Assembly: GCA_902796695.1 (NCBI GenBank)
Contig: CADBQE010000229.1
Span: 1-5,309, forward strand
Length of the DNA: 5,309 nt
Origin: an uncultured Lachnospiraceae bacterium
Lineage (GTDB): Bacteria > Bacillota > Clostridia > Lachnospirales > Lachnospiraceae
Direction: 5' to 3'
The position numbers and the translations under genes were made by a program. The notes beneath the pieces were generated by a model that worked only from the letters and a program-made list of their open reading frames with translations, searched no databases and was not told the origin of the DNA. Each line of letters starts with the position of its first letter. Position 1 is the stretch's first letter. Positions 1 to 5,309 of this stretch are shown piece by piece.

Positions 1-501
1 GAAATTGTCCTGCAGGACCTTGGCCAGGGGAGCCAGGCAGTTGGTGGTGCAGGAGGCGGCGGAAGCGGAGGTAAGGGCCGGATCGAAGGTCTCCTGGTTA
101 ACGCCGTATACGAACATGGGGGTGTCGTCCTTGGCGGGCGCGCTCATCAGCACGAACTTGGCGCCGGCATCCAGGTGAGGCTGTACGCTCTCTTTGGTCA
201 GGAACTTGCCGGTGCATTCCACTACGTAATCCGCACCCAGCTTGCCCCAGCCCAGGTTGGCGGGGTTGCGGTCGTTCAGCAGCAGGATGGGCTTGCCGTT
301 GATGATCAGGTGATTCTCGTCATATTCCACGGTGCCTTCCCACTTGCCGTGCACGGTGTCGTGCGCGAATACGTAAGCGAGCTGTTCAGGCGTCTTGTCA
401 GGGGCGTTGATCGCCACGATGTCCATATCTCCCCGGCGGATCGCCACGCGGGCAGTCAGGCGGCCGATGCGGCCGAAACCGCTGATACCGATTTTGATCA
501 T
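1..501 (-). CDS. gap: Glyceraldehyde-3-phosphate dehydrogenase, N-terminal 167 residues (3' end beyond window)
   Basis: This is cytoplasmic phosphorylating GAPDH, which converts glyceraldehyde 3-phosphate, phosphate and NAD(P)+ to 1,3-bisphosphoglycerate in glycolysis. The start is firm: MIKIGISGFGRIGR opens directly at the ATG, six bases after AAGGAGGT. The Rossmann glycine motif GFGRIG is at residues 8-13, the HDTVHG segment typical of the family follows, and the active-site motif SCTTNCLAPL is at 150-159 with nucleophile Cys151. The family is usually about 335 residues, so roughly the C-terminal half lies beyond base 1. Oddities are INAP at 31-34, where NAD-specific enzymes normally have IND (Ala33 replaces the Asp that binds the adenosine ribose), Ser7 in place of the usual Asn, and Ala148 where SNASCTTNC is usual. 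NADP use or dual cofactor use is therefore possible, by inference. The gene has its own promoter and appears transcribed separately from the upstream esterase. Family assignment is very secure. Confidence 0.97.
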   Translation of the reverse strand, partial: MIKIGISGFGRIGRLTARVAIRRGDMDIVAINAPDKTPEQLAYVFAHDTVHGKWEGTVEYDENHLIINGKPILLLNDRNPANLGWGKLGADYVVECTGKFLTKESVQPHLDAGAKFVLMSAPAKDDTPMFVYGVNQETFDPALTSASAASCTTNCLAPLAKVLQDNF

Positions 502-507
502 TGAGTT

Positions 508-515
508 ACCTCCTT
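508..515 (-). promoter_or_regulatory. Strong ribosome binding site of gap
   Basis: On the minus strand this reads AAGGAGGT, close to a full anti-16S match, with six bases (AACTCA) before the ATG at 501-499. It fixes the start codon of gap and suggests high translation, as expected for a central glycolytic enzyme. Confidence 0.93.
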
Positions 516-539
516 CAATGGTTCTTTTCAAACTACTTT

Positions 540-568
540 AGCATACTCCTTTTTTGGACGGCAAACAA
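540..568 (-). promoter_or_regulatory. Putative sigma-A promoter of gap
   Basis: On the minus strand a -35-like TTGTTT (568-563) and a -10-like TATGCT (545-540) are separated by exactly 17 bases, and the spacer contains an A-run. The -10 matches TATAAT at four of six positions and the -35 matches TTGACA at three. Initiation would fall near 533 and give a leader of about 30 bases ending in the ribosome binding site of gap. It lies between the esterase stop (594) and the gap start, where a separate promoter would be expected. It was identified by eye only. Confidence 0.6.
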
Positions 569-571
569 GCC

Positions 572-591
572 CTTTTCTCAAACTTTTCTCA
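572..591 (-). repeat. Tandem TGAGAAAAG direct repeat upstream of the gap promoter
   Basis: Two identical nine-base copies of TGAGAAAAG (minus strand, at 591-583 and 580-572) are offset by 11 bases, about one helical turn. They lie immediately upstream of the -35-like element of gap and just after the esterase stop codon. The placement suits a regulator site or an A-rich UP element. Chance repetition in a purine-rich stretch cannot be excluded. Confidence 0.4.
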
Positions 592-593
592 TC

Positions 594-2384
594 TTAATCC
601 GCCGAAAAGCCCTGGATCCGGTCCAACGCGTCAAAAAGAGCCCGGTGCGGGATCTCCCGAAGGGCGGTTTCCGCGCCCCATTCCAGAACGGTGAGGCCGG
701 CCGGATCCGTCTCCCAGCGGGGCAGCGGCGCGCAGGCGGCATCCGTTCCGTTCGGGTCGCCGGTTTTGACGAAATTCACCAGATACGAGAGCATCTCCCG
801 GCTCAAAGCCCGGTCCCGCGTGTCATACAGGGAGGAGTCCGCCGGGATATTGCCGTACAGATAGATCATCTCCCCGCTGTGCCAGCTGCTTAAGGAGCCG
901 TTGCTGCGGGTAAAGTAATAGGTCCAGGCGGGGATCCCGTTCCGTGCGGCCAGGCGGCTTAAGCAGTAATGCGGGTAGTCGAAGTAGACCGCACTGAAGA
1001 TGTCCGCCCAGGCCTGCTTCGCTTCGGCATCGGTCGACACCGGGTACAGGGCCAGGATCTCATCCGCGTGTTCCTTGAAGGTTTTTCGGACCTTGCTTTC
1101 GAAATTGCCTTTGTTCGCGTGCGAGAACATGATAAACGGCGCGCTTTCGTCCCGGTTGAAGCCCTGCAGGACCGCCGTTTCGTTGAAGCGGCCGGCCCGG
1201 TAGGCCTCGTAAGGCAGTTCGGGAAGGGCATAGCCGTCCACGGTCATGTGATGCTCGGTTTCCGCGGCGCCCACCAGTTTTTCGGCCGGCATGGCCCGCA
1301 GCGCGGCCGCATCCGCGGCCCGATACCGGGTCTTCAGCTTCTCTCCCGCTTTCAGGGCTTCCTCCGCCGTGCGGAAGGAGTGCGGCGGCTCGGGGGAGAC
1401 CACGGTCGAGCTTTCCAGCACCGCGCGCCGGAAGAGACCTTTCGCGAGAGGGGAGGCGCAGATCGCGCTCACGCTGGCGGAGCCCGCGGATTCTCCGGCC
1501 AGGGTCACCTGCTCCGGATCGCCTCCGAAGGCCGCGATATTGTCGCGCACCCATTCCAGCGCCTTGATCTGGTCCAGCAGGCCGTAATTGCCCGTCGTTC
1601 CCTCCGGCGATTCCGCCGCCAGCTCTGCTAACGCCAGATAGCCGAAAACGCCCAGGCGGTAAGCCAGATTGACCGCGATCACGCCTTCCTTCGCCAGGCT
1701 TTCCCCGTTATAGTCCCCGTACCAGGGCTGGCCGGTCTGCAGCGATCCGCCGTGGATAAAGACCAGGACCGGCAGGCGGTCCCCCGCCTTCGCGCCAGCG
1801 GGCTGCCAGACGTTTACGTAAAGAGAGTCTTCGCTCACCGGCGGACGCGATTCGTCGCCGAACTGTATTGTATAATCATGATAGCCGATCAGGCGGGTCA
1901 GGGAATTATAGATCGGCAGATGAGTGGGCTGCATGCTCATCGGCGCGAAATGATCCGCCCGGAGCACCCCCTCCCAGGGCGCCGGATCCTGCGGCGCCTT
2001 CCAGCGCAGCTCTCCCACCGGCGGCGCCGCGTAGGGAATGCCCGCATAGACAGCCACGGAGCCGTCCTCATTATAAACGCCCTGCACCTGCCCGTCCTTC
2101 AGGCTCACGATCCCCGTCGGGGCCGGATCCTTCGCCGTCACCGCCGGCACCGGCCTGACCGGCGGCCAGCTCGCGATCACGATCACCGCGGCACACGCCA
2201 GCCAGATCAGAAACAGCCCCCCGTCCGGAATCACGCCGCGCACCTTTCCGCTCTCCCGCAGCACCGCATAAACAGCCGTGAGCACCACGAACGCCGCCGC
2301 GCCCCACAGCCTGTTCTTATTCAGCTCCAGCGCCGCCAGCAGCACCAGAAACAGCAATATCGTAAAAATTCTCCGTATCATCAT
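594..2384 (-). CDS. Membrane-anchored type B carboxylesterase (COesterase, alpha/beta hydrolase), 596 aa
   Basis: This is a serine esterase of the type B carboxylesterase family, which hydrolyses carboxylic esters; the natural substrate cannot be told from sequence. Three hydrophobic segments (about residues 6-20, 26-43 and 56-73) precede the enzyme. With Arg4-Arg5 at the N-terminus and a basic second loop (RESGKVRG), the likely topology is N-terminus inside and catalytic domain outside. The catalytic domain starts near residue 90 and shows the family motifs in order: GIPYAAPPVGELRW at 115-128, SEDSLYVNVW at 184-193, oxyanion loop HGGS at 211-214, nucleophile elbow GESAG at 297-301 with Ser299, GFNRDE at 408-413 with Glu413, WHSGE at 501-505 with His502, and GDPN at 542-545. 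The triad Ser299-Glu413-His502 looks intact and the length suits the family plus the anchor. It lies 80 bases downstream of the exporter gene, behind a palindrome that may terminate transcription. No promoter of its own is visible. No frameshift is seen. Confidence 0.94.
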   Translation of the reverse strand: MMIRRIFTILLFLVLLAALELNKNRLWGAAAFVVLTAVYAVLRESGKVRGVIPDGGLFLIWLACAAVIVIASWPPVRPVPAVTAKDPAPTGIVSLKDGQVQGVYNEDGSVAVYAGIPYAAPPVGELRWKAPQDPAPWEGVLRADHFAPMSMQPTHLPIYNSLTRLIGYHDYTIQFGDESRPPVSEDSLYVNVWQPAGAKAGDRLPVLVFIHGGSLQTGQPWYGDYNGESLAKEGVIAVNLAYRLGVFGYLALAELAAESPEGTTGNYGLLDQIKALEWVRDNIAAFGGDPEQVTLAGESAGSASVSAICASPLAKGLFRRAVLESSTVVSPEPPHSFRTAEEALKAGEKLKTRYRAADAAALRAMPAEKLVGAAETEHHMTVDGYALPELPYEAYRAGRFNETAVLQGFNRDESAPFIMFSHANKGNFESKVRKTFKEHADEILALYPVSTDAEAKQAWADIFSAVYFDYPHYCLSRLAARNGIPAWTYYFTRSNGSLSSWHSGEMIYLYGNIPADSSLYDTRDRALSREMLSYLVNFVKTGDPNGTDAACAPLPRWETDPAGLTVLEWGAETALREIPHRALFDALDRIQGFSAD

Positions 2385-2387
2385 AAT

Positions 2388-2394
2388 ACCTCCC
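2388..2394 (-). promoter_or_regulatory. Ribosome binding site of the esterase, with two possible start codons
   Basis: The minus strand reads GGGAGGT followed by ATTATGATG. Measured from GGGAGG, the first ATG (2384-2382) is only four bases away and the second (2381-2379) is seven bases away. The second Met has the more usual spacing, so the protein may begin at MIRR and be 595 residues. The difference does not affect any domain. Confidence 0.85.
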
Positions 2395-2398
2395 GATG

Positions 2399-2462
2399 AA
2401 AAAGATGACAGGGGGACGGTTCCTTTGTCACAAAAGATGACAAAAGAACCGTCCCCCTGTCA
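2399..2462 (-). terminator. Candidate intrinsic terminator after the ABC exporter genes
   Basis: On the minus strand a 25-base-pair stem with one mismatch (arms 2462-2438 and 2430-2406, seven-base loop) begins three bases after the stop codon of the long ABC subunit. It is followed by TCTTTTT (2405-2399). A stable stem and a downstream U-tract is the intrinsic terminator pattern. On the plus strand no T-tract follows, so it would act in one direction only. The stem is longer than most dedicated terminators and its sequence is that of a dispersed repeat, so termination may be a secondary role or incomplete. Read-through would be needed if the esterase belongs to the exporter operon. Confidence 0.55.
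2406..2462. repeat. Palindromic intergenic repeat, two inverted TGACAGGGGGACGGTTC units
   Basis: Two 25-base units face each other. The left unit (2406-2430) runs from TGACAGGGGGACGGTTC to TTTGTCA and the right unit (2438-2462) is its reverse complement except for one base. The outer 17 positions pair perfectly, then there is one mismatch and seven more pairs around a seven-base loop. Each unit is itself bounded by TGACA and TGTCA. An 11-base direct repeat, AAAAGATGACA, occurs at 2400-2410 and 2432-2442, so the flank and the loop share sequence. From memory, units with this GGGGGACGGTTC core occur as multicopy REP-like intergenic elements in many clostridial genomes; copy number in this genome is not visible here. 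Confidence 0.85.
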
Positions 2463-2464
2463 CG

Positions 2465-4606
2465 TCAGTTCTGGGCCTGGAGCTCGTAGAGCTTTTTGTA
2501 GATGCCGTTCAGGGCCAGGAGTTCCTGGTGGGAGCCGCGTTCGCGGATGCGGCCCTTGTGCATGACGAGGATCTCGTCGGCGTGCTGGATGGTGGAGAGG
2601 CGGTGCGCCACCATGATGGAGGTGCGGCCGCGCATCAGGGTCTCCAGGGCGCTCTGGATGAGCTGCTCGGTCTCCGTGTCGATGTTCGCGGTGGCTTCGT
2701 CCAGCACCAGGATCTTCGGGTCGAAGGCCAGCGTGCGGGCGAAGCTCAAAAGCTGGCGTTCGCCGGCGGAAAGGGTCGAGCCGCGCTCGGTGACCGGTTC
2801 GTCAAAGCCGCGCGGCAGCCGGCTGATGAAGTGGTCCGCGTTGGAGGCCTGCGCCGCCGCCCGGATCTCCTCATCCGTAATATCCTCGTTCAGCAGCCGG
2901 ATATTGCTCTTGATGTCGCCCGTGAAGACGAACACGTCCTGCTGCACCTGCCCGATGGCGCGCCGCAGGTCCGCCAGCGACAGGTCCTTGATATTCACGC
3001 CGTCGATCAGGATCTCGCCCTTCTGGATGTCGTAATACCGCCCGATCAGGTTCAGGATGGAGCTCTTGCCGGCCCCGGTGGCCCCCACAAAGGCCACGCG
3101 TTCGCCCGGCTTGATCAGGAAGCTCACGTCCTTCAGCACCCAGTCCTCGTTCTCATAGGCGAACCAGACGTTCTTGAACTCGATCCGTCCCGTAAATTCC
3201 TTCATCTCCACCGGATGCTCCGGCTCGGGGATCGTGTTCTTCTCATCCAGGATCGTGAAGATCTTTTCTGCGGACGCCATGGCGTTCTGCAGCGTGGAGA
3301 ACTGCTCCGCGAGCTCCTGGATCGGCTCGAAGAACGAGCGGATGTAGTTGGTGAAAATGTACAGCGTGCCCAGCGTCAGCGTGCCTTCCAGCACGGAAAC
3401 GCCGCTGCGGTAAATGATCAGCGCATAAGCGAAGTTGGCGATGAAGGACAGGCCCGGCCGGAAGAAGCCGAAAATCACCATTTCCTTCATCTGCGTATTG
3501 TACAGGTCGGTCGTCCGCTCGCCGAACTCCTCCGCCTTCTTCTCTTCCCGCGCGAACAGCTGGATCAGCTTCATGCCGGAAATATTTTCGGACAGGAAGG
3601 TGTTGAGCGCGGAGATCTTCGTCCGCACGACCCGGTAGATCTTCCGGATCAGGATGCGGAAGGTCAGCGTGAAGACGAATACGAACGGCAGGAACAGGAA
3701 CGAGATCAGGGCCAGCTTCGGATTGATCGAGATCATCACAACCGCATAGCCGATGATCAGCACCGTATTGCTGATCAGGCGCACCAGCACCTGCGTATAC
3801 ATCTGGTTCAGCGATTCCACGTCATTGGTCACGCGCGTGACGATGCGCCCCACCGGGTTGGTGTCAAAGAAGCGCAGCGGCAGGCTGTGCACGTGCGCGA
3901 ACACCTCCTCGCGGATCGTGAAAATGATATTCTGGCCGGTCTTCTGCAGCAGCCAGGTCTGCGCCAGCTGCAGCACGAATCCGACGGCCAGCAGGCCCGC
4001 ATACAGCAGCGCGATCCGGACAATGCCGGTCCGGTCCGCCGCCCGCAGCACCGTCAGCTGCTCTTTTTCCATGAGCCGGGCTTCCCGCTCCCGGCCGCCG
4101 GCCTCAAACCGCAGCACGCCGTCCTCCGTGCGGGCGCCGGGCAGGCCTTCTTCCTCCCAGGCGCTTACCGCGTCCAGCGCGGCCTGATCCAGGTCCGTCA
4201 GCAGATAATACCGCTCATTGCAGTATACCAGTCGCGCGCAGAGCTGCCCTTCCCGCCAGCGCAGGGTCTCGGCGGAAGCCGCGGCGTCTTTCCCCGCAGC
4301 GTCCTGATGCACATCCTGCATGTCATAGACATACGCGGGCGGCTCCTTGCTTAAGGACATGCCCTCAAAGGTCAGCTGTGCGTCTTCGGGGAGCACGTAG
4401 AAATACGGGCTGTCATACCCTTCGATATAGCGGTCGATCGCACCCCCGATCAGGACCGGCTTGACCAGGTTGATGCCGGTCACCGTCAGCACCAGCACCA
4501 GGGCCAGCACCATCATTTTGACGTGCGGCTTCACATAAGTCAGCAGGCGGGTGAATACGTTGCCTTCGTATTTGGTCTCGAGGGCTTCTTCATGCATCTG
4601 TGCCAT
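2465..4606 (-). CDS. Long subunit of a heterodimeric ABC exporter (BmrD/YheH-like), 713 aa
   Basis: This is a half-transporter with an N-terminal membrane domain fused to a nucleotide-binding domain, of the type IV exporter family that expels drugs, lipids or peptides using ATP. TM1 lies near residues 31-55, TM2 near 194-217, TM3-TM4 within about 274-318 and TM5-TM6 within about 380-425. Between TM1 and TM2 is a mostly hydrophilic insert (about 60-190) with a close cysteine pair, Cys123 and Cys129; most half-transporters have only a short loop there. The NBD shows A-loop Tyr484, Walker A GATGAGKSS at 508-516, Q-loop Gln556, an altered signature LSAGE at 612-616, Walker B ending LVLDE with catalytic Glu637, and switch His668. 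It follows the short subunit by 12 bases, so the two are very probably co-transcribed and translated together. The start ATG sits seven bases after GGGGG; Met4 is a weaker alternative. Its architecture matches B. subtilis BmrD, but the substrate cannot be inferred. Confidence 0.96.
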   Translation of the reverse strand: MAQMHEEALETKYEGNVFTRLLTYVKPHVKMMVLALVLVLTVTGINLVKPVLIGGAIDRYIEGYDSPYFYVLPEDAQLTFEGMSLSKEPPAYVYDMQDVHQDAAGKDAAASAETLRWREGQLCARLVYCNERYYLLTDLDQAALDAVSAWEEEGLPGARTEDGVLRFEAGGREREARLMEKEQLTVLRAADRTGIVRIALLYAGLLAVGFVLQLAQTWLLQKTGQNIIFTIREEVFAHVHSLPLRFFDTNPVGRIVTRVTNDVESLNQMYTQVLVRLISNTVLIIGYAVVMISINPKLALISFLFLPFVFVFTLTFRILIRKIYRVVRTKISALNTFLSENISGMKLIQLFAREEKKAEEFGERTTDLYNTQMKEMVIFGFFRPGLSFIANFAYALIIYRSGVSVLEGTLTLGTLYIFTNYIRSFFEPIQELAEQFSTLQNAMASAEKIFTILDEKNTIPEPEHPVEMKEFTGRIEFKNVWFAYENEDWVLKDVSFLIKPGERVAFVGATGAGKSSILNLIGRYYDIQKGEILIDGVNIKDLSLADLRRAIGQVQQDVFVFTGDIKSNIRLLNEDITDEEIRAAAQASNADHFISRLPRGFDEPVTERGSTLSAGERQLLSFARTLAFDPKILVLDEATANIDTETEQLIQSALETLMRGRTSIMVAHRLSTIQHADEILVMHKGRIRERGSHQELLALNGIYKKLYELQAQN

Positions 4607-4611
4607 CTCGT

Positions 4612-4618
4612 CACCCCC
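4612..4618 (-). promoter_or_regulatory. Ribosome binding site of the long ABC subunit, abutting the upstream stop
   Basis: On the minus strand the stop TAA of the short subunit (4621-4619) is followed at once by GGGGGTGACGAG and the ATG at 4606-4604. GGGGG is a G-rich, imperfect Shine-Dalgarno core at seven-base spacing. Ribosomes finishing the short subunit would end on this site, which favours coupled translation and near-equal output of the two halves. Confidence 0.75.
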
Positions 4619-5309
4619 TTATTCCGCCGCCAGGAGCTGCTGCTCCAGCTGCTGCTTGCGCGCCATGGACGCGAAAATGCCGTTCTTTGCCATCAGTTCT
4701 TCATGGGTCCCGTATTCGGCCGGGATGCCGTCGTCCAGAACCAGGATATGATCCGCGTTCTGCACCGTGGAAACGCGGTGCGCGATGATGATATTCGTCT
4801 TCCCCTTCCGATATTCCTTCAGATTCTTCAGGATCCGCTCCTCCGTATCCGTATCCACGGCGGAGAGCGAATCGTCCAGGATCAGGATCGGGCTGTCCTT
4901 TAAGAGCGCGCGGGCGATGGAGCTGCGCTGCTTCTGGCCGCCGGAGAGCGTCACGCCGCGCTCGCCCACCATGGTCTTATACTGCTCCGGGAAGTCCATG
5001 ATGTTGTCGTGGATGTCGGCCGCCTTCGCCGCCGCTTCGATCTGCTCCTGCGTGGCATCCAGCCGCCCGAACGAGATATTTTCGGCCAGCGTCTGAGAGA
5101 ACAGGAAGTTGTCCTGCGGCACGTAGGCGATATTCTCGCGCAGCACGTGCAGCGGGATCTGCCGGATGTCGTGCCCGTCGTAGGAAATGGAGCCGTGCTC
5201 CACGTCGTACAGGCGGGTCAGCAGGTTGACCAGCGTGGTCTTGCCCGACCCGGTGCGGCCCATGACCGCCAGCGTTTCGCCGGGCTTTACTTCCACGGAA
5301 ACGTGCGTC
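4619..5309 (-). CDS. Short subunit of a heterodimeric ABC exporter (BmrC/YheI-like), C-terminal NBD only (5' end beyond window)
   Basis: The visible 229 residues are most of an exporter nucleotide-binding domain. The reading frame stays open to the window edge. The GTG at 5296 that could be taken as a start is an internal Val in the strand leading into VKPGETLAVMG, so the gene is truncated by the window. Numbering from the first complete codon at the edge, the motifs are Walker A GRTGSGKTT at 17-25, Q-loop Gln65 in VPQDNFLF, a consensus LSGGQ signature at 121-125, Walker B LILDD ending at Asp146 where an active site has Glu, and switch His177. The Asp-for-Glu change is the known mark of the degenerate partner in TM287/288- and BmrCD-type heterodimers. 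The membrane domain should lie upstream, outside the window. The gene precedes the long subunit, the same short-then-long order as bmrC-bmrD. Confidence 0.96.
   Translation of the reverse strand, partial: THVSVEVKPGETLAVMGRTGSGKTTLVNLLTRLYDVEHGSISYDGHDIRQIPLHVLRENIAYVPQDNFLFSQTLAENISFGRLDATQEQIEAAAKAADIHDNIMDFPEQYKTMVGERGVTLSGGQKQRSSIARALLKDSPILILDDSLSAVDTDTEERILKNLKEYRKGKTNIIIAHRVSTVQNADHILVLDDGIPAEYGTHEELMAKNGIFASMARKQQLEQQLLAAE

Noticed and set aside
502..593. An intrinsic terminator for the esterase in the esterase-gap gap
   Set aside because: No GC-rich stem followed by a T-tract is visible on the minus strand here. The A-runs lie on the coding sense strand and form no obvious hairpin.
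175..893. Two plus-strand open frames (175-504 and 501-893) spanning the gap promoter region
   Set aside because: The first is antisense to GAPDH. The second crosses the promoter and continues antisense to the esterase. Neither has a recognisable domain, and the minus-strand genes explain the sequence.
969..1631. A 220-codon plus-strand open frame, with several smaller ones, opposite the esterase
   Set aside because: These overlap a complete esterase with an intact catalytic triad. The products are Arg/Gly-rich and resemble nothing known, as expected of reverse-complement frames of GC-rich coding DNA.
1752..2399. A 215-codon plus-strand open frame ending at the esterase start
   Set aside because: The product is dominated by Arg, His, Gln and Pro and is antisense to the esterase N-terminus. 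There is no sign of independent coding.
2406..2462. The palindrome as a CRISPR repeat, attachment site or mini-transposon with coding content
   Set aside because: There are only two units in inverted orientation with a seven-base spacer and no further copies in the window. No integrase, cas gene or clear target-site duplication is present.
2528..4354. A 608-codon open frame on the plus strand opposite the long ABC gene
   Set aside because: It is antisense to a fully motif-supported ABC transporter. Its product is low-complexity (rich in Arg, Gln, His, Asp and Leu) with no recognisable domain, and long open antisense frames are common in GC-rich genes. No ribosome binding site or family match supports it.
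5294..5296. GTG as the start codon of the short ABC subunit
   Set aside because: The frame continues upstream to the window edge with residues (THVS) fitting the beta strand before VKPGETL, and a start here would leave an NBD without its first strands or A-loop. It is an internal Val codon.
1..5309. A previously undescribed defence, toxin or mobile system
   Set aside because: All coding capacity is accounted for by gap, a carboxylesterase and an ABC exporter pair. The remaining intergenic DNA (92, 80 and 12 bases) is explained by promoter, repeat/terminator and ribosome binding sites.

Overview
The window looks like chromosomal DNA from a fairly GC-rich member of the Firmicutes, most likely a clostridial (Lachnospiraceae- or Oscillospiraceae-like) anaerobe. 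The reasons are the strong AAGGAGG-type ribosome binding sites, a sigma-A-like promoter, an ABC exporter pair of the Firmicutes BmrC/BmrD (YheI/YheH) type, and an intergenic palindrome built on TGACAGGGGGACGGTTC, a repeat I recall from many clostridial genomes. The taxonomic call is inference from memory and no search was run.

All four genes are on the minus strand, so the window reads from right to left. At 5309-4619 is the C-terminal nucleotide-binding domain of a short ABC half-transporter, cut by the window edge. Twelve bases later comes its partner, a complete 713-residue long half-transporter (4606-2465) with an extra domain of about 130 residues between its first two membrane helices. 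The two carry complementary defects: the short subunit has Asp in place of the catalytic Glu after Walker B, and the long one has LSAGE in place of the LSGGQ signature. Together they should form one consensus and one degenerate ATP site, the hallmark of heterodimeric type IV exporters.

Three bases after the long subunit's stop codon lies a near-perfect 57-base palindrome made of two 25-base units, followed on the minus strand by TCTTTTT. It is both a dispersed-repeat candidate and a plausible intrinsic terminator. It abuts the ribosome binding site of the next gene, a 596-residue type B carboxylesterase (2384-594) with an intact Ser-Glu-His triad and three predicted N-terminal membrane helices, which would place the enzyme on the outer face of the membrane.

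A 92-base gap then holds a promoter (TTGTTT-17-TATGCT), a tandem TGAGAAAAG direct repeat just upstream of it, and a strong ribosome binding site for gap (glyceraldehyde-3-phosphate dehydrogenase). Its first 167 residues are visible before the left edge. This GAPDH has Ala where NAD-specific enzymes usually have the cofactor-discriminating Asp.

I see no RNA gene, CRISPR array, transposase or phage gene, and no evidence for an undescribed multi-gene system. The points most worth a second look are the palindrome/terminator in front of the esterase, the extracellular insert of the exporter, the membrane-anchored esterase and the altered GAPDH cofactor pocket.
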